In this document: one piece after another, positions 23,018 through 33,607 of the stretch | Layout of the letters: every line of letters starts with the position of its first letter | Numbering within the stretch: the first letter of the stretch is position 1 | Source: Kitagawia praeruptora | Lineage: Eukaryota > Streptophyta > Magnoliopsida > Apiales > Apiaceae | Direction of reading: 5' to 3' | Length of the DNA: 64,000 bases | NCBI GenBank assembly: GCA_037693485.1 | Contig: CM075352.1 | Span: 23,928,001-23,992,000 of the forward strand | Notes under the pieces: model-generated | The model's input: the letters and a program-made list of their open reading frames with translations, nothing else | Told to the model about the DNA's origin: nothing | Database searches by the model: none | Program-made: the position numbers and the translations under genes

Positions 23018-23130
23018 GTATTCATATATAATGACTAGGTATTATTGACCTGTGGATATGAATATGTGCTTAGTTATATATGTTATATAATTGTAGGATA
23101 TTAGTGACCGGTCAAATAAAGTCAATCACA
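23018..23130 (+). other. probable 3' UTR of the zinc-cluster gene
   Basis: AT-rich sequence between the stop codon and the LINE tail. The LINE poly(A) tail (as T on this strand) begins at 23131, so the 3' UTR or terminator may have been altered by the insertion. Confidence 0.4.
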
Positions 23131-26108
23131 TTTTTTTTTATTTTTTTTGTTTGCTAATTTGAGTATGTATAGAAGGAAAGAATTTACATTTCTAGGGGCA
23201 TACCCCGCGAGAAATTCAAAAGCATAACCATAAAGGAACCCAAAAACAACTAGTTATAGACTAATAACTAGTCACCCACTGCCTATAACCCAAAAAAACT
23301 AACCACCAAGACAACTAAGAAACTAGTACAACTAGTACAAAAGAGCAGATAGAGCTACATTCTTTTCCACCGCTTTTCTAAAACAGTTACTAGTAAACAC
23401 CTTCTCACGTATAGTGCGAAGCACTATTTGTTTGACTTGCTGTGCAGACCGATGATGCCCTTGGTTGTGAACTCTCCCATTTCTTTCTTGCCAGATGTAG
23501 TAAACGGTTACTGCTATGAATAAATATGACAGTAATTCTTGCATCTTCGAGTGCCTGCCTATAGTGAATTGCCCGTTTAGGAAGCAGGTCCAATTTCTAG
23601 TGCACCGAAAGCCCGCAGTAGCCATAATCTCAGTAATAAATACACACGAGCTGAATAAGTGGTCATTTGTTTCTATCGCATTATTGCACAGCACACATCG
23701 AGGGTCAGTGTTCATACCAAATCTCACCATTCTCTCTTTAGTGAGAAGTCTGTTTTTCAGGGCTAACCAAAGAGTAAACGAGCATTTGGGGATGTGCAAC
23801 TTGTGCCATAGCACAGGGGTCCAAGCAGGAGGACCTTGTCTAGCTCTGATCGACTTCCAAATAACAGATGAGGAGATTAGTTGAGGATTGAGCCCGTCCC
23901 AAGATATAGAGTCATGACTATGGATACGAATCCTACGAAGGTCAATCACCCAGGAGTGATTAGAAGTAGGCAATGACCAAGCACGATTCTGAATATACTC
24001 CCCCACCTTTACTAGATTTGTTGACTTAGTAGTTAAGATAATAGTAGGATGAAAATGCTGAATTAATGAGGACCTGTTAAACCACGGATCATGCCAAAAT
24101 AAGAATTGAGATTGAGATCCTACGTTATATGTAACGTATTTGAGTGCCTCTTGACGAGAATTCAGAATTTTTCTAACACACCAAGCTGCACCCTGAGGAA
24201 TTTCCATTTGCCAAAACGGTTTTTTACCTTGGATATAACACTTGAACCAGGCCACCCACAAAGAATGACTTTCAGGTTGAAAAATTCGCCATAGGTGGTA
24301 GATAAATGCAGACCTGCTCCATTCACATAGGTCTCTAATACCTAAACCTCCCTCATCTTTAGGGAAACAACATTCATGCCAAGCTACTTTCACTTGTTTA
24401 GAGTTAGAGGCTGATCCCCCCCACAGGAATTTCACAAACATTGACTGGATGTCCTTGAGAACAGAGACAGGAAGAGATAGATGCACTGACCAATAGCTTT
24501 GTATCCCGAATAGAACAACTTTGATTAACTGCAACCTTTCAGCATGATTGAGAGTTTTCGTTGTCCATAATTCAATTTGACTCCGAATTCTCATAATAAG
24601 GGGTCTGCAATCCCTGAATGATAGTTTAGTTGAAATCATAGGTACCCCCAAGTAACGAATAGGGAGCTGACCCAAACTGAATCCAGTGGTTCGGATTACA
24701 TGAGCTTTTACCTCTTCTGGCACATTAGAAAAGAAGCAGAGGGATTTTTCCTTGTTTGGATAAAGACCTGAGCATGTAGAAAAGTTATGAACCCCCTTCA
24801 TAAGACAGTCTATCGAAGATTGATTCCCATGAGTATAACATCACATCATCAGCAAAAATAAGGTGAGAGATGGAAAGATCCTTCGTATGCCAGTGAAATT
24901 TGAAGTCATTAGAGGCTGTGGTTCTTTGCAAACAGGCAGTTAGCACTTCCATGGCAATTACAAATAGGTAAGGCGATATGGGGTCGCCCTGACCCTGACG
25001 CAATCCAGACTTAGCATTGAAGAACCCTTCTAGTGTTCCATTAACTTTTACCGAAGCATACAAGATTTTAGACAAGCAGATATCCAACCAGTGAAACCTT
25101 CCGGAAATCCCATTCTATGAAGAACAGCCAGTAAAAAATCCCAATTGAGGGTGTGAAAAGCTTTTTTGATATCCAACTTAATGGCACAACGCGGCTGCCC
25201 AGAATTTAAGTGATACCTAGCACAAAGAGCTTGAGCTAGGAATATATTATCCCCTATTAATCTCTTTGGAACAAATGCTGACTGCATGGGGGAAATTATT
25301 GAAGGAATAATATTTTTGAGGCGCAAAGAGAGCATCTTTGTGATACATTTATATAGAATGTTGCAACACGCTATAGGTCGAAAAGCACTCATTACATTAG
25401 CAGTGTGCGTCTTAGGCACAAGGGCAATTGCGACAGCATTTATAGCACGAGGAAGGTGATTTGAGGCAAAGAAGTATAGAATACCTTTAGTTACATCTTC
25501 TCCCACTATTTTCCAAGAGGCAAGAAAAAAATCCGCAGTAAAGCCGTTAGGACCTGGGCTCTTGTTTTTTGCCATATGCTTAAAAGTGTCCCAAACATCA
25601 GAAGGTGAGAAAGGTTTCATAAGACTTTCTTTCTGCAGTTCTGAGAGGTGAGGTAGAACCACATCCTCAGGAATGTCGACTACTGTGTGTGACTGTCCCA
25701 TGAGAGAAGTAAAAAAATTCACAGCCACTGAAGATATTTCCTTATGAGAAGTGACTAAATTGCCTTCTTCATCTTGTAAAGACAAGATTTTATTACGATT
25801 CCACCTACTTTTACAAGAATTGAAGAAAAACTTATTATTACCATCTCCTTTTTTTAACCAATTCACACGTGACTTTTGTTTCAGGAGAATTTCTTCAAGT
25901 TGCAGAGCTTGTTGCAGGTCTGTGATAAGTTTCTTCCAGAGAGTTAAATAGTGATGTTTTTTGGAAATGAAGATGATTGATTTATATTTCTCTCCATCTT
26001 CATGTGCAGGTGAAATGAAGTAGTGACATTTATAGCATAGAGAAATAGTCCTTTTTGGTGATGGATTTTTTTGAAGAATGGAGATCAGCATATAATTATT
26101 AGCTATAT
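23131..26108 (-). mobile_element. 5'-truncated L1-type LINE
   Basis: The minus-strand element ends in an A-rich tail (plus-strand T runs at 23131-23149) and contains reverse transcriptase and the zinc-binding RT-associated domain. It has no endonuclease, so it is a typical 5'-truncated copy. I could not find matching target-site duplications on the two sides. The 5' boundary near 26000-26108 is approximate. Confidence 0.85.
23332..26091 (-). pseudogene. LINE ORF2 remnant: reverse transcriptase and zf-RVT in three frames
   Basis: Three overlapping minus-strand frames make up one polyprotein. 26091-25048 has the pre-RT segment (KSRVNWLKKGDGNNKFFF), KNKSPGPNGFTADFF, FRPIACCNILYKCITKML and the catalytic LDIKKAF motif. 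25087-24785 has SGLRQGQGDPISPYLFV and the catalytic FADD. 24801-23332 has thumb and connection sequence, then the zinc-binding region HKLHIPKCSFTLWLA and CVLCNNAIETNDHLFSSC. Frameshifts near 25060 and 24790 separate them. Endonuclease and RNase H are missing. The long open frames (347, 100 and 489 codons) indicate moderate age. Confidence 0.92.
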
Positions 26109-27060
26109 ATCACTTTCCTGCAAACTTTGATAATACTTCTTCTTTAGCTACTTTATTGGTTGTACTCAATGGGCAATTTAATGTGTTTAACTTGTAAAAT
26201 TACTTGTGGATTTGTCACTTTTCCTGCGGTTCAGCTTTAGAACATATTATGAAATTAAATGTATTTGACATGGTAGCCACAGTGACATGGGTGTAATTGT
26301 GTGTTGCAACTCAATTGTTATCGTGACAAACTGACATCTATCTTTAAAAATGTGAGTCGTTTAATATGTTTTTTTTCTTTGCAAAATCGTATGTTTACAA
26401 AAATAAAATGAAAATAAACGTACTTTTGCAAAATATATGAATAAAACGTGTTTTGAATAAATCTTGTATTACAAATGCTTTTGTGAACGGAGTGTCTCAT
26501 ATGAAATGAAATATCTGTCAAAATAAGAAATGAGATGCCTATTCACTCGCTCCTGTAAATAATTGTTTGTCTTTATTTTAATAAATATTAGTTTAATGCA
26601 ATGAGATTGCTAAAGTGGGCTTATCTCTTATCATCCCAGTTCTTCATCCTAAATTCTGGTTAGAAACTCGCTTGTTAGAACATGTACTCATTTAGAACAG
26701 AGACAAGTCTAACTATTCAAAAAATTAAAAAAAAAAATCCCACATTTTTTGTGTTATCTACAAACTCTTCTATTGTAAATAACGTGAATAACATGACAGT
26801 ACAATTTCGAGATTCTAAAACTCTTTTCTTTACGGTTTTCTCTCAAGTCATATTATCTTTATATATATGGTTATATTCAACAAGTTAAACAAAACAAGGT
26901 GATACAAAGACCTTCCACCCTGATGTAAACAAGCAATCAAGTTTGCTACAACTCAATTGCTATAAATCTCCACTAACATCCAGGCTAGAATAACGCATAA
27001 AAGATCCTTACTACTGTAATTAAGTTCAGTCAGACCAACAATAGAATTCAACCACAAAAT
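26109..27060. other. intergenic, likely downstream of the EF-1alpha-like gene
   Basis: AT-rich, with no recognised gene on either strand. The right part (about 26880-27060) is less AT-biased and would be the 3' UTR and end of the minus-strand gene. Confidence 0.4.
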
Positions 27061-27103
27061 CCAGAAAAACAGCAATCCACTTAGCACCCTTTCTTGCTGC
27101 CGC

Positions 27104-29192
27104 CTAGGTAACAGTTGAATCCATCTTGTCAACAGCCTTGATATTCACTCCCTCGACAGGATCATCCTCAGACTTGGAGGCCACATATCCACAATCCTTG
27201 ACAGCAACATTCTTAACATCGAAGGCAGCATTGTCACCAGCTAAGGCCTCAAGAAGAGACTCGTGATGCATCTCGAGAGACTTGCCTTTAGTTGTCAGAC
27301 CAGAGGGGCCACACGTGGCGACCATTCCAGAGTTTAAAGTACTATTATCAACTCGTCCCGCTGGCACATTTCTAATATTTCCGATCTTGTACACATCCTG
27401 AAGTGGAAGACCAAGGTGTTTGTCCTTGGGTCTTTTAGGCTCGTCCATATGGTCAAGAGCTTCATAAAGAGTTGGGCCCCTGTACCAAGACAGTCTTGTG
27501 GACCACTGAATCATGTTGTCACCCTCAAGTCCAGAAATGGGAATAAAAGGAATTCTTATAGCGTTATACCCAACCTTCGTCAAGTAGGAAGAGACTGCCT
27601 TCTTGATTTCATTATACCTTGCCTTGGAGTATTTTGGGCTGGTGGCATCCATCTATAGGAGATAAGCATGACACCATATTAGTCAAATCTCAAAATAAGA
27701 GGATCAATAATATAAATAACAGATTTAGCTTTCACCTTGTTACAACAACAGATCATTTCCTTGACACCAAGGGTATGAGCAAGCAAAGCATATCCACGGG
27801 TCTGACCTTCCTTGGAAATACCAGCTTCAAAAGCACCACTAGTGGAGTCAATTATGAGGACAGCACAATCAACTTGAGATAAACCAGTGCCAATAATCAT
27901 ATTCTTAATTAAGTGGCGATGTCCAGGAGCATCAAAGACTGTGCAGTAGTACTTCAATGTTTCGAACTTCCATAAGGAAATATCAATGACAAAACCACGT
28001 TCGTGCTCAGCCTTAATCTTGTCGAGCACCCACGCATACTTGGATGACTTCTTGTTCCCCTCAGTAGCCTTATTCTCCAAACTTTGAAAATAACTATTAC
28101 TAATACCCCCAAGCCTGTGGATCAAGTGACCAGTGGTGGTTGATTTCCCAGAGTTAACATGGCCAATGACTATAATATTGATGTGAACCTTTTCAACCAC
28201 AGGAAAAAGTGGATTGTCAGACTTAACTTTTGTTTCCAGACTAGAGGAGCCAAAAGTTACAACCATTCCAGGATTTCGAATACGAGTCTTAACTCGTCCT
28301 GCTGGCACAGTCCCCTGACCTCTGATCTTGTACACATCCTGAAGTGGATGACGATTGAGTTCGTCTGAAGGACTTTTAAGCTCAATTAACAGGTCAAGGG
28401 CTTGATAAAGAGTTGGTCCCATGTACCACGACAGTCTTGAGGAACTCTCAATAATGTTGTCACCCTCGAGTCCAGAAATGGGGACAAAAGGAACTCTGTC
28501 AGGGTTATAGCCAACCTCCGTCAAGTAGGAAGAGACTACCTTCTTAATCTCATCATACCTTGCCTTGGAATATATAGGGGTGGTGGCATCCATCTATAGG
28601 AGATAAAACACGACATCAAGTTAGTCAAAACCCAAAATATGAGGATCAATAATCTAAATAACAGAGTTAGGTTTCACCTTGTTACAACAACAAATCATTT
28701 GCTTGACACCAAGGGTAAAAGCAAGCAAAGCATGCTCACGAGTCTGACCTCCCTTGGAAATACCAGCTTCTAAACCACCAATAGCGGAGTCAATTATGAG
28801 GACAGCAACATCAGCCTGAGATATACCAATAATCATACTCTTAATAAAGTCGCGATGTCCAGGGGCATCAATAACTGTGCAGTGATACTTGGAGGTTTCA
28901 AACTTCCACAAGGCAATATCAATGGTAACACCACGTTCGAACTCAGCATTGAGCTTGTTAAGCACCCAAGCATACTTGAATGTCTTCTTGTTCCCCTTAG
29001 CAGCCTCATCCTTCAATCCTTCAATATAACGCTTGTCAGTACCACCGAGCTTGTCGATCAAGTGACGAATGGTGGTTGATTTCCCAGAGTTGACATGGCC
29101 AATGACTACAATTTTAATATGAACTTTTTCCTTCTTCGTAGGAAAAGGTTGATCAGCAGACTTAAATGCAGTTGTCATATCAACAATTCTAC
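27104..29192 (-). CDS. tandem-fused EF-1alpha-like double GTPase lacking domain III
   Basis: Spliced minus-strand model: 29192-28678 (ATG at 29178), 28593-27736, 27652-27104, 635 codons from that ATG, all in frame. Both introns (84 and 83 nt, GTGAAA...CTATAG) lie between NK and MDAT, where plant EF-1alpha genes carry an intron. Unit 1: P-loop GHVNSGKS at 27-34, DAPGHRD at 104, NKMD at 166, then a domain II that stops after KVKS (292). Unit 2 follows without a break: P-loop 311-318, DAPGHRH at 388, NKMD at 452, fuller domain II (LPLQDVYKI, GPSGLTTKG, HHESLLEALAGDN). Domain III is lost and the frame ends near IKAVDKMDSTVT, with EF-1alpha tail-like sequence (AAARKGAK) just after the stop. Canonical EF-1alpha delivers aminoacyl-tRNA to ribosomes and needs domain III, so that role is unlikely. 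Both P-loops have Asn for the usual Asp. Either a chimeric gene or a young pseudogene with intact frames. Confidence 0.75.
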
Positions 29193-29591
29193 CTGAAAAA
29201 GAATCCACTATTGGAGATACAATTAAAATCCATAAAGAAAGTCGAAAAGAACAAAGCTTGCAGATAGGGATGACAATATAGTTTTGGTTTAATTTTTAAG
29301 CCAAACCCATATATAAACGACAGTAGTTTAAAATACGGTTTGGCCCTAGATGTTGATGGTATAAACATATTATTAACACTCTTCAATGATATAAATATGA
29401 AGTTCATATGAATATCAATGTATATACATATACAATATGTTTTACGCATCATTCAAATTTTTATCTGTCACGATACTATTTTTTCATGTTCTCTCTTAAT
29501 ATTATGTGGAATTGATATTAATTTATGACTTATTCTGAACGACATGTATTCGTATGTGTAAACTTACTGAAAATATAATTTATATCAGAAA

Positions 29592-29759
29592 TACCCACAA
29601 CAAATTATATAAACCGAAAGAAATTAAATTGAGAAGTATATACATATGTAGACCTCATAGATCGTATTAGGTAAGTACCCACAACAAATTATATAAACCG
29701 AAAGAAATTAAATTGAGAAGTATATACATATGTAGACCTCATAGATCGTATTAGGTAAG
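29592..29759. repeat. perfect 84-bp tandem duplication within the putative intron
   Basis: The unit TACCCACAACAAATTATATA ... GTATTAGGTAAG at 29592-29675 is repeated without visible change at 29676-29759. It must be recent or an assembly artefact. Confidence 0.9.
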
Positions 29760-30140
29760 TAACAGTTTCTTATTAATCAAAAGCCAATATTAAACATAGA
29801 CTTGAAACATATCATATATAAACGAATAACACAACATAATCACATAATATAGACAAGCCATGCTGATATATTCACCTTGACAGAAGAACAAGGTTTCTCT
29901 CGCAAAAAAACATCCACCAGACTACAATGTTTAGGGATCCTAAATCAAGTTATTTCTCATGCCCAAAAAAGTAATAAAATATAACTATAAAAAAATTGCT
30001 TTGAATAAACAAAATCACTCACAACTTCAATCCAAGTAAACCCACGTATAACGCAGAAAAAACACCCTATATATAACAAAGACAATTCAATATGAAGTTA
30101 GCGACAATAAAAAGTTTTAATTTTTTAGGTTATAATTTTT

Positions 30141-30226
30141 TGTGTGTGTGTGTGTGTGTGTGTGTGGAGAGAGAGGGGGGAGGGGAGAGAGTTTAAATTA
30201 AACTAGAGAGAGAGAGAGAGAGAGAT
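30141..30226. repeat. TG and GA microsatellites
   Basis: A TG run (30141-30166) passes directly into GA/GGGG-rich sequence and a second GA run (about 30205-30225). On the minus strand this is a CT-rich stretch just downstream of the candidate donor of exon 1. Confidence 0.95.
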
Positions 30227-30253
30227 TATTTAAATTAAAGGAGGAGGATTTAC

Positions 30254-30341
30254 CGGAAGAGAAACTAGTCGAGGAGATCACGTAAGCCGATGATTCGCCG
30301 GAGGAAAGAGATGGCCGGTTGGAAATTAGGGCTAAAGGCAT
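30254..30341 (-). CDS. candidate first exon of the EF-1alpha-like gene
   Basis: On the minus strand an ATG at 30341-30339 opens a frame (MPLALISNRPSLSSGESSAY...) that ends in phase 1 at a GT donor (TCCG/GTAAATCC). Splicing to the acceptor TTTTTCAG (ending 29193) restores a Gly codon and continues in frame as GRIVDMTTAF into the GTPase frame, giving 669 residues in all. The intron would be 1061 nt, similar in place to the 5' leader introns of plant EF-1alpha genes. The Ser-rich leader may instead be 5' UTR, with translation starting at 29178. Confidence 0.4.
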
Positions 30342-30566
30342 GGGCTTTGGCCATAAATACCCAAAATGCACCCACCGTTACAAGAATATCCATACGATTG
30401 CAAGTGAGTATCCCGGTAGTGCATTTGAAATAGGGTAATACGTTTTATACTAATTACGTATTTTAAAAAGGGATAATATGTGAAATAGTACTTCTCTATT
30501 ACGCATTTTGAAAATGGGTAAATGCTATTATGCATTTGAAAAAGAGGTAATAGGAGAAAATTTTCT
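30342..30566. repeat. short repeat array (GCATTT-GAAAA-GGTAATA)
   Basis: Four variants of GCATTTGAAA...GGGTAATA alternate over 30418-30552. Their flank contains GGCCATAAATACCCAAAATG, like the flanks of the palindrome array at 6781. As the probable upstream region of the EF-1alpha-like gene, it may have affected the promoter. Confidence 0.6.
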
Positions 30567-30885
30567 ATTAATTACCCACATCCGTAACATGAATTTTTTG
30601 TATTACCCTTTTGTGAAATGCGTAACTGCGGGGTACTTTTGGCCACCAATTCCAAAAAGTGTTATTTTCGTACAGATTGTTTGATTTTGGTGTATTATTG
30701 TCATTCTTTCGCATGGATTCGACTCCGGTGGGAGGAGTCATTGTGCGTTAAATATAAAAAAAATCGTTCAATTTTAAGGAAGATTAACGAGAATCGTGAG
30801 ATGTAATGCTAAAAAAATATTTCTTTTTTAATAACTAAAATACTCTCATAGGTTATAGGTTTAAGGTTCGGACAATAACATATTA
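30567..30885. repeat. 319-bp direct repeat, copy 1
   Basis: Identical by eye to 31182-31500 (offset 615). It contains a chance 62-codon frame. Copy 1 is followed at once by a minus-strand Helitron 3' end (CTAG at 30886). Confidence 0.95.
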
Positions 30886-31181
30886 CTAGCATAATAACCC
30901 GTGCAAGGCACGGGTCATTTTCCAGAAATTGATAGAGAGATTTTCCAGAAATTGATAAAGAGGTCGAAGTTATGTAAAAAAAGTTTTCATTCTTACTAAA
31001 AAACATAAGTAGCACAATGGTTTGGAGGAATATTTATATAGAGGAGGTTGTTGGTTCAATTCCCCACAAACACAAAAATAACTTAATTTTTATCTTCAAA
31101 ATAAGTGAGTGACAATTAATGTAATTTTGTAAAATACAAGGGTAAAATAGTAAATTCACAGGGGGTTTATTGGCTCAAAAA
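30886..31181 (-). mobile_element. Helitron 3'-end fragment with an internal tRNA-like segment
   Basis: The minus-strand end has CTAG (30886-30889) and the hairpin CCCGTGC/GCACGGG (30898-30914). Inside, TAGCACAATGG (31010-31020) and GGTTCAATTCC (31053-31063) match Pol III A and B boxes at tRNA-like spacing, suggesting a tRNA-derived SINE head. The rest is undetermined, and no Helitron 5' end is seen before the second repeat copy. Confidence 0.55.
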
Positions 31182-31500
31182 ATTAATTACCCACATCCGT
31201 AACATGAATTTTTTGTATTACCCTTTTGTGAAATGCGTAACTGCGGGGTACTTTTGGCCACCAATTCCAAAAAGTGTTATTTTCGTACAGATTGTTTGAT
31301 TTTGGTGTATTATTGTCATTCTTTCGCATGGATTCGACTCCGGTGGGAGGAGTCATTGTGCGTTAAATATAAAAAAAATCGTTCAATTTTAAGGAAGATT
31401 AACGAGAATCGTGAGATGTAATGCTAAAAAAATATTTCTTTTTTAATAACTAAAATACTCTCATAGGTTATAGGTTTAAGGTTCGGACAATAACATATTA
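31182..31500. repeat. 319-bp direct repeat, copy 2
   Basis: Same sequence as 30567-30885. It is again followed, after 13 bp, by a minus-strand Helitron 3' end (CTAG at 31514). Confidence 0.95.
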
Positions 31501-31513
31501 TTATTAAAATTTA

Positions 31514-32310
31514 CTAGCTTATAACCCGTGTGCAACGCACGGCTCCTTTTTTAATATCTATAATTATATTAAAATTTTAAATTAAAAATTGATATATATA
31601 AGATTTTATACGTTCGATTTAATATTTGTATTCTATTTTGAATTCTTAAAATTTTATTTGAACGATTTTACAGTCCATGTGAAATTAACAAAATAATGTT
31701 TAATTCATTGATGGTTTAATTATTATTTTCAAATCAAATCAATGCAGAATCAAACACAGGTTGAATTTATTCGATTTTTTGCGTTGAAAATTTTGTTGAA
31801 TATTCAACCAAATTCTATTAGGCCTTAAAAGAATTTGACGATTTTTTGCGTTGAAAATTATATTCGATTTAGAAAATTTACTTATATTTGGTTGAATTTA
31901 TCAAAATCATTTTCAGTATTGAATATACTTCTACTAACAACCAAATACAGGTTTTAATATTAGAAAATAACGATTTCCATCTTTTGATTTTAAGACCTAA
32001 CGATCTTTTTTATTTTGGTATATAATAGAAATTTAATGTTATTTATATAATAATTAAATTGGTCTCCTTATTAAGTTATAACTTTTTTTATTTTAGATTT
32101 TTTTAAAATCCAGGTCTAATATAACTTTTTTAACTTATAATCTTTTTATACAATAATTATTTTTTATATAGTATAATTTTGATCGTCTATTTTTTTTAAA
32201 AAAAAAATATCCCACGGTTGAGATTGTTTTGGCAATGACAAATTATCATAGTATCAAAATTTTGGATAAGATATCTTTTACATTTATTATATATAAAAAA
32301 ATTTTAATTA
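31514..32310 (-). mobile_element. Helitron of the 9683 family, 5' end unclear
   Basis: The 3' terminus is CTAG (31514-31517) with hairpin CCGTG/CACGG. Internal blocks shared with 9683-10774 include ACAACCAAATACAGG, GACCTAACGATC and TATCAAAATTTTGGATAAG. The right limit is set where that similarity ends (about 32310). Partial further copies lie near 32700-32830 and 33480-33600. Confidence 0.6.
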
Positions 32311-33607
32311 AAATATTGAAAATCATATAGATTTTGAGATAATCTAGAAGAATTTAATACTTATAAAATTGTTTATTAAAAATACTAATTAAATTTGATG
32401 AATTAAAATATTTAAAAAAAAATTTTTATGGTGTGCTAAAAGCTTCTTAGTTTCCTATCTTTTAGGCGTACAAAGAGCCCCAAAAGGTCACATCTACGAA
32501 CATGGAACATATTAATTAAAGCTGGAGTTAAATACTTTAATATTATAATAATTTTCTCATAATTAAGCGATAGATTATACATTAATATTACATACTGTAT
32601 TGGACTATTGGTGGGAATAGGAGGCAGGTCAATAAATACTCTTCTAGTATAGTTCTGACCTATGGTAATACCTATTATTATTTCTCTTACTCTTATTATA
32701 TAATAGGATATAATTTGTGCTCTATGTTGAATTATTAAAATTTGATTTTGACAATTTTATAGAACGCATGAAATTAACAAAATAATCTTTAATTTAGTGA
32801 TTATTTAAAAATTAATTTCTAATTAAAACTTTAATATTAATAAAATAAAATAAATAAAATTTAATTGTATCATTTTTTAATTATATCCTTTTCATATTAT
32901 AATTTTCTTTTTAAAATTCAATTCTAATAAGACTTTGCTAAATTATATCCTTTTTAGATTATAATTTCCTTTTTAATATGATATACACATATCATCAACA
33001 AAAGAACAGTGCACATCCTCCGAATCTATTGGCATATGTATGTTTCTCTTCCATGGCTTCTTAAAATGTTACCGACTTAGGAGGGTGAGCCCTCGCAGAA
33101 TGTTTCCCAAGTAGACAAACATATAAATCCTTCGCCTTTAGTTCATATATAGATTTTTGATAGAATAATGTAATTATAATTGTATTAGGATTTTTTTCCC
33201 CTTGTGTTTATAGATTTTTGATAGAATAATGTAATTATTATTGTATTAGGATTTTTTTCCAATTCATTGTAGACATCTTTTTTATTTGTTTATTTGTAAT
33301 TGATTTTATTTGTTTATACATATTTTATTTGTTTACTAAATTAAAGATATTTGTTTATTAAATTTAGTTCTAATGATGAAGGAAAAAAACAAATCGATGA
33401 AGAAAGGGTATTATAGTAAATTAACAAAGTTAACAAAGTGAAAATTATAAATAAATATATAAGGATATAATTTATAATCCATCGGATGACTTTTAATCCA
33501 ATTTTTTAATCCAACGGATCATATGCTTTTGGTAGTACAGCGACGACGATCAAAAAATTGGATAAGATCTCCCTTATGCTTATTATATATAAGGTATTAA
33601 TACTATC
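32311..33607. other. AT-rich repeat fragments, no genes
   Basis: Contains pieces of the same Helitron family (ATTAACAAAATAATCTTTAA near 32775, TTGGATAAGATCTCCCTTAT near 33559). It also holds a duplicated phrase, TAGATTTTTGATAGAATAAT, at about 33150 and 33212. Nothing coding. Confidence 0.5.

Noticed and set aside
23516..24294. Plus-strand ORFs (122 and 62 codons) in the LINE
   Set aside because: Antisense shadows of the LINE reverse-transcriptase frames.
30618..31421. Identical 62-codon frames at 30618 and 31233
   Set aside because: Identity reflects the 319-bp duplication, and the peptide has no coding features.
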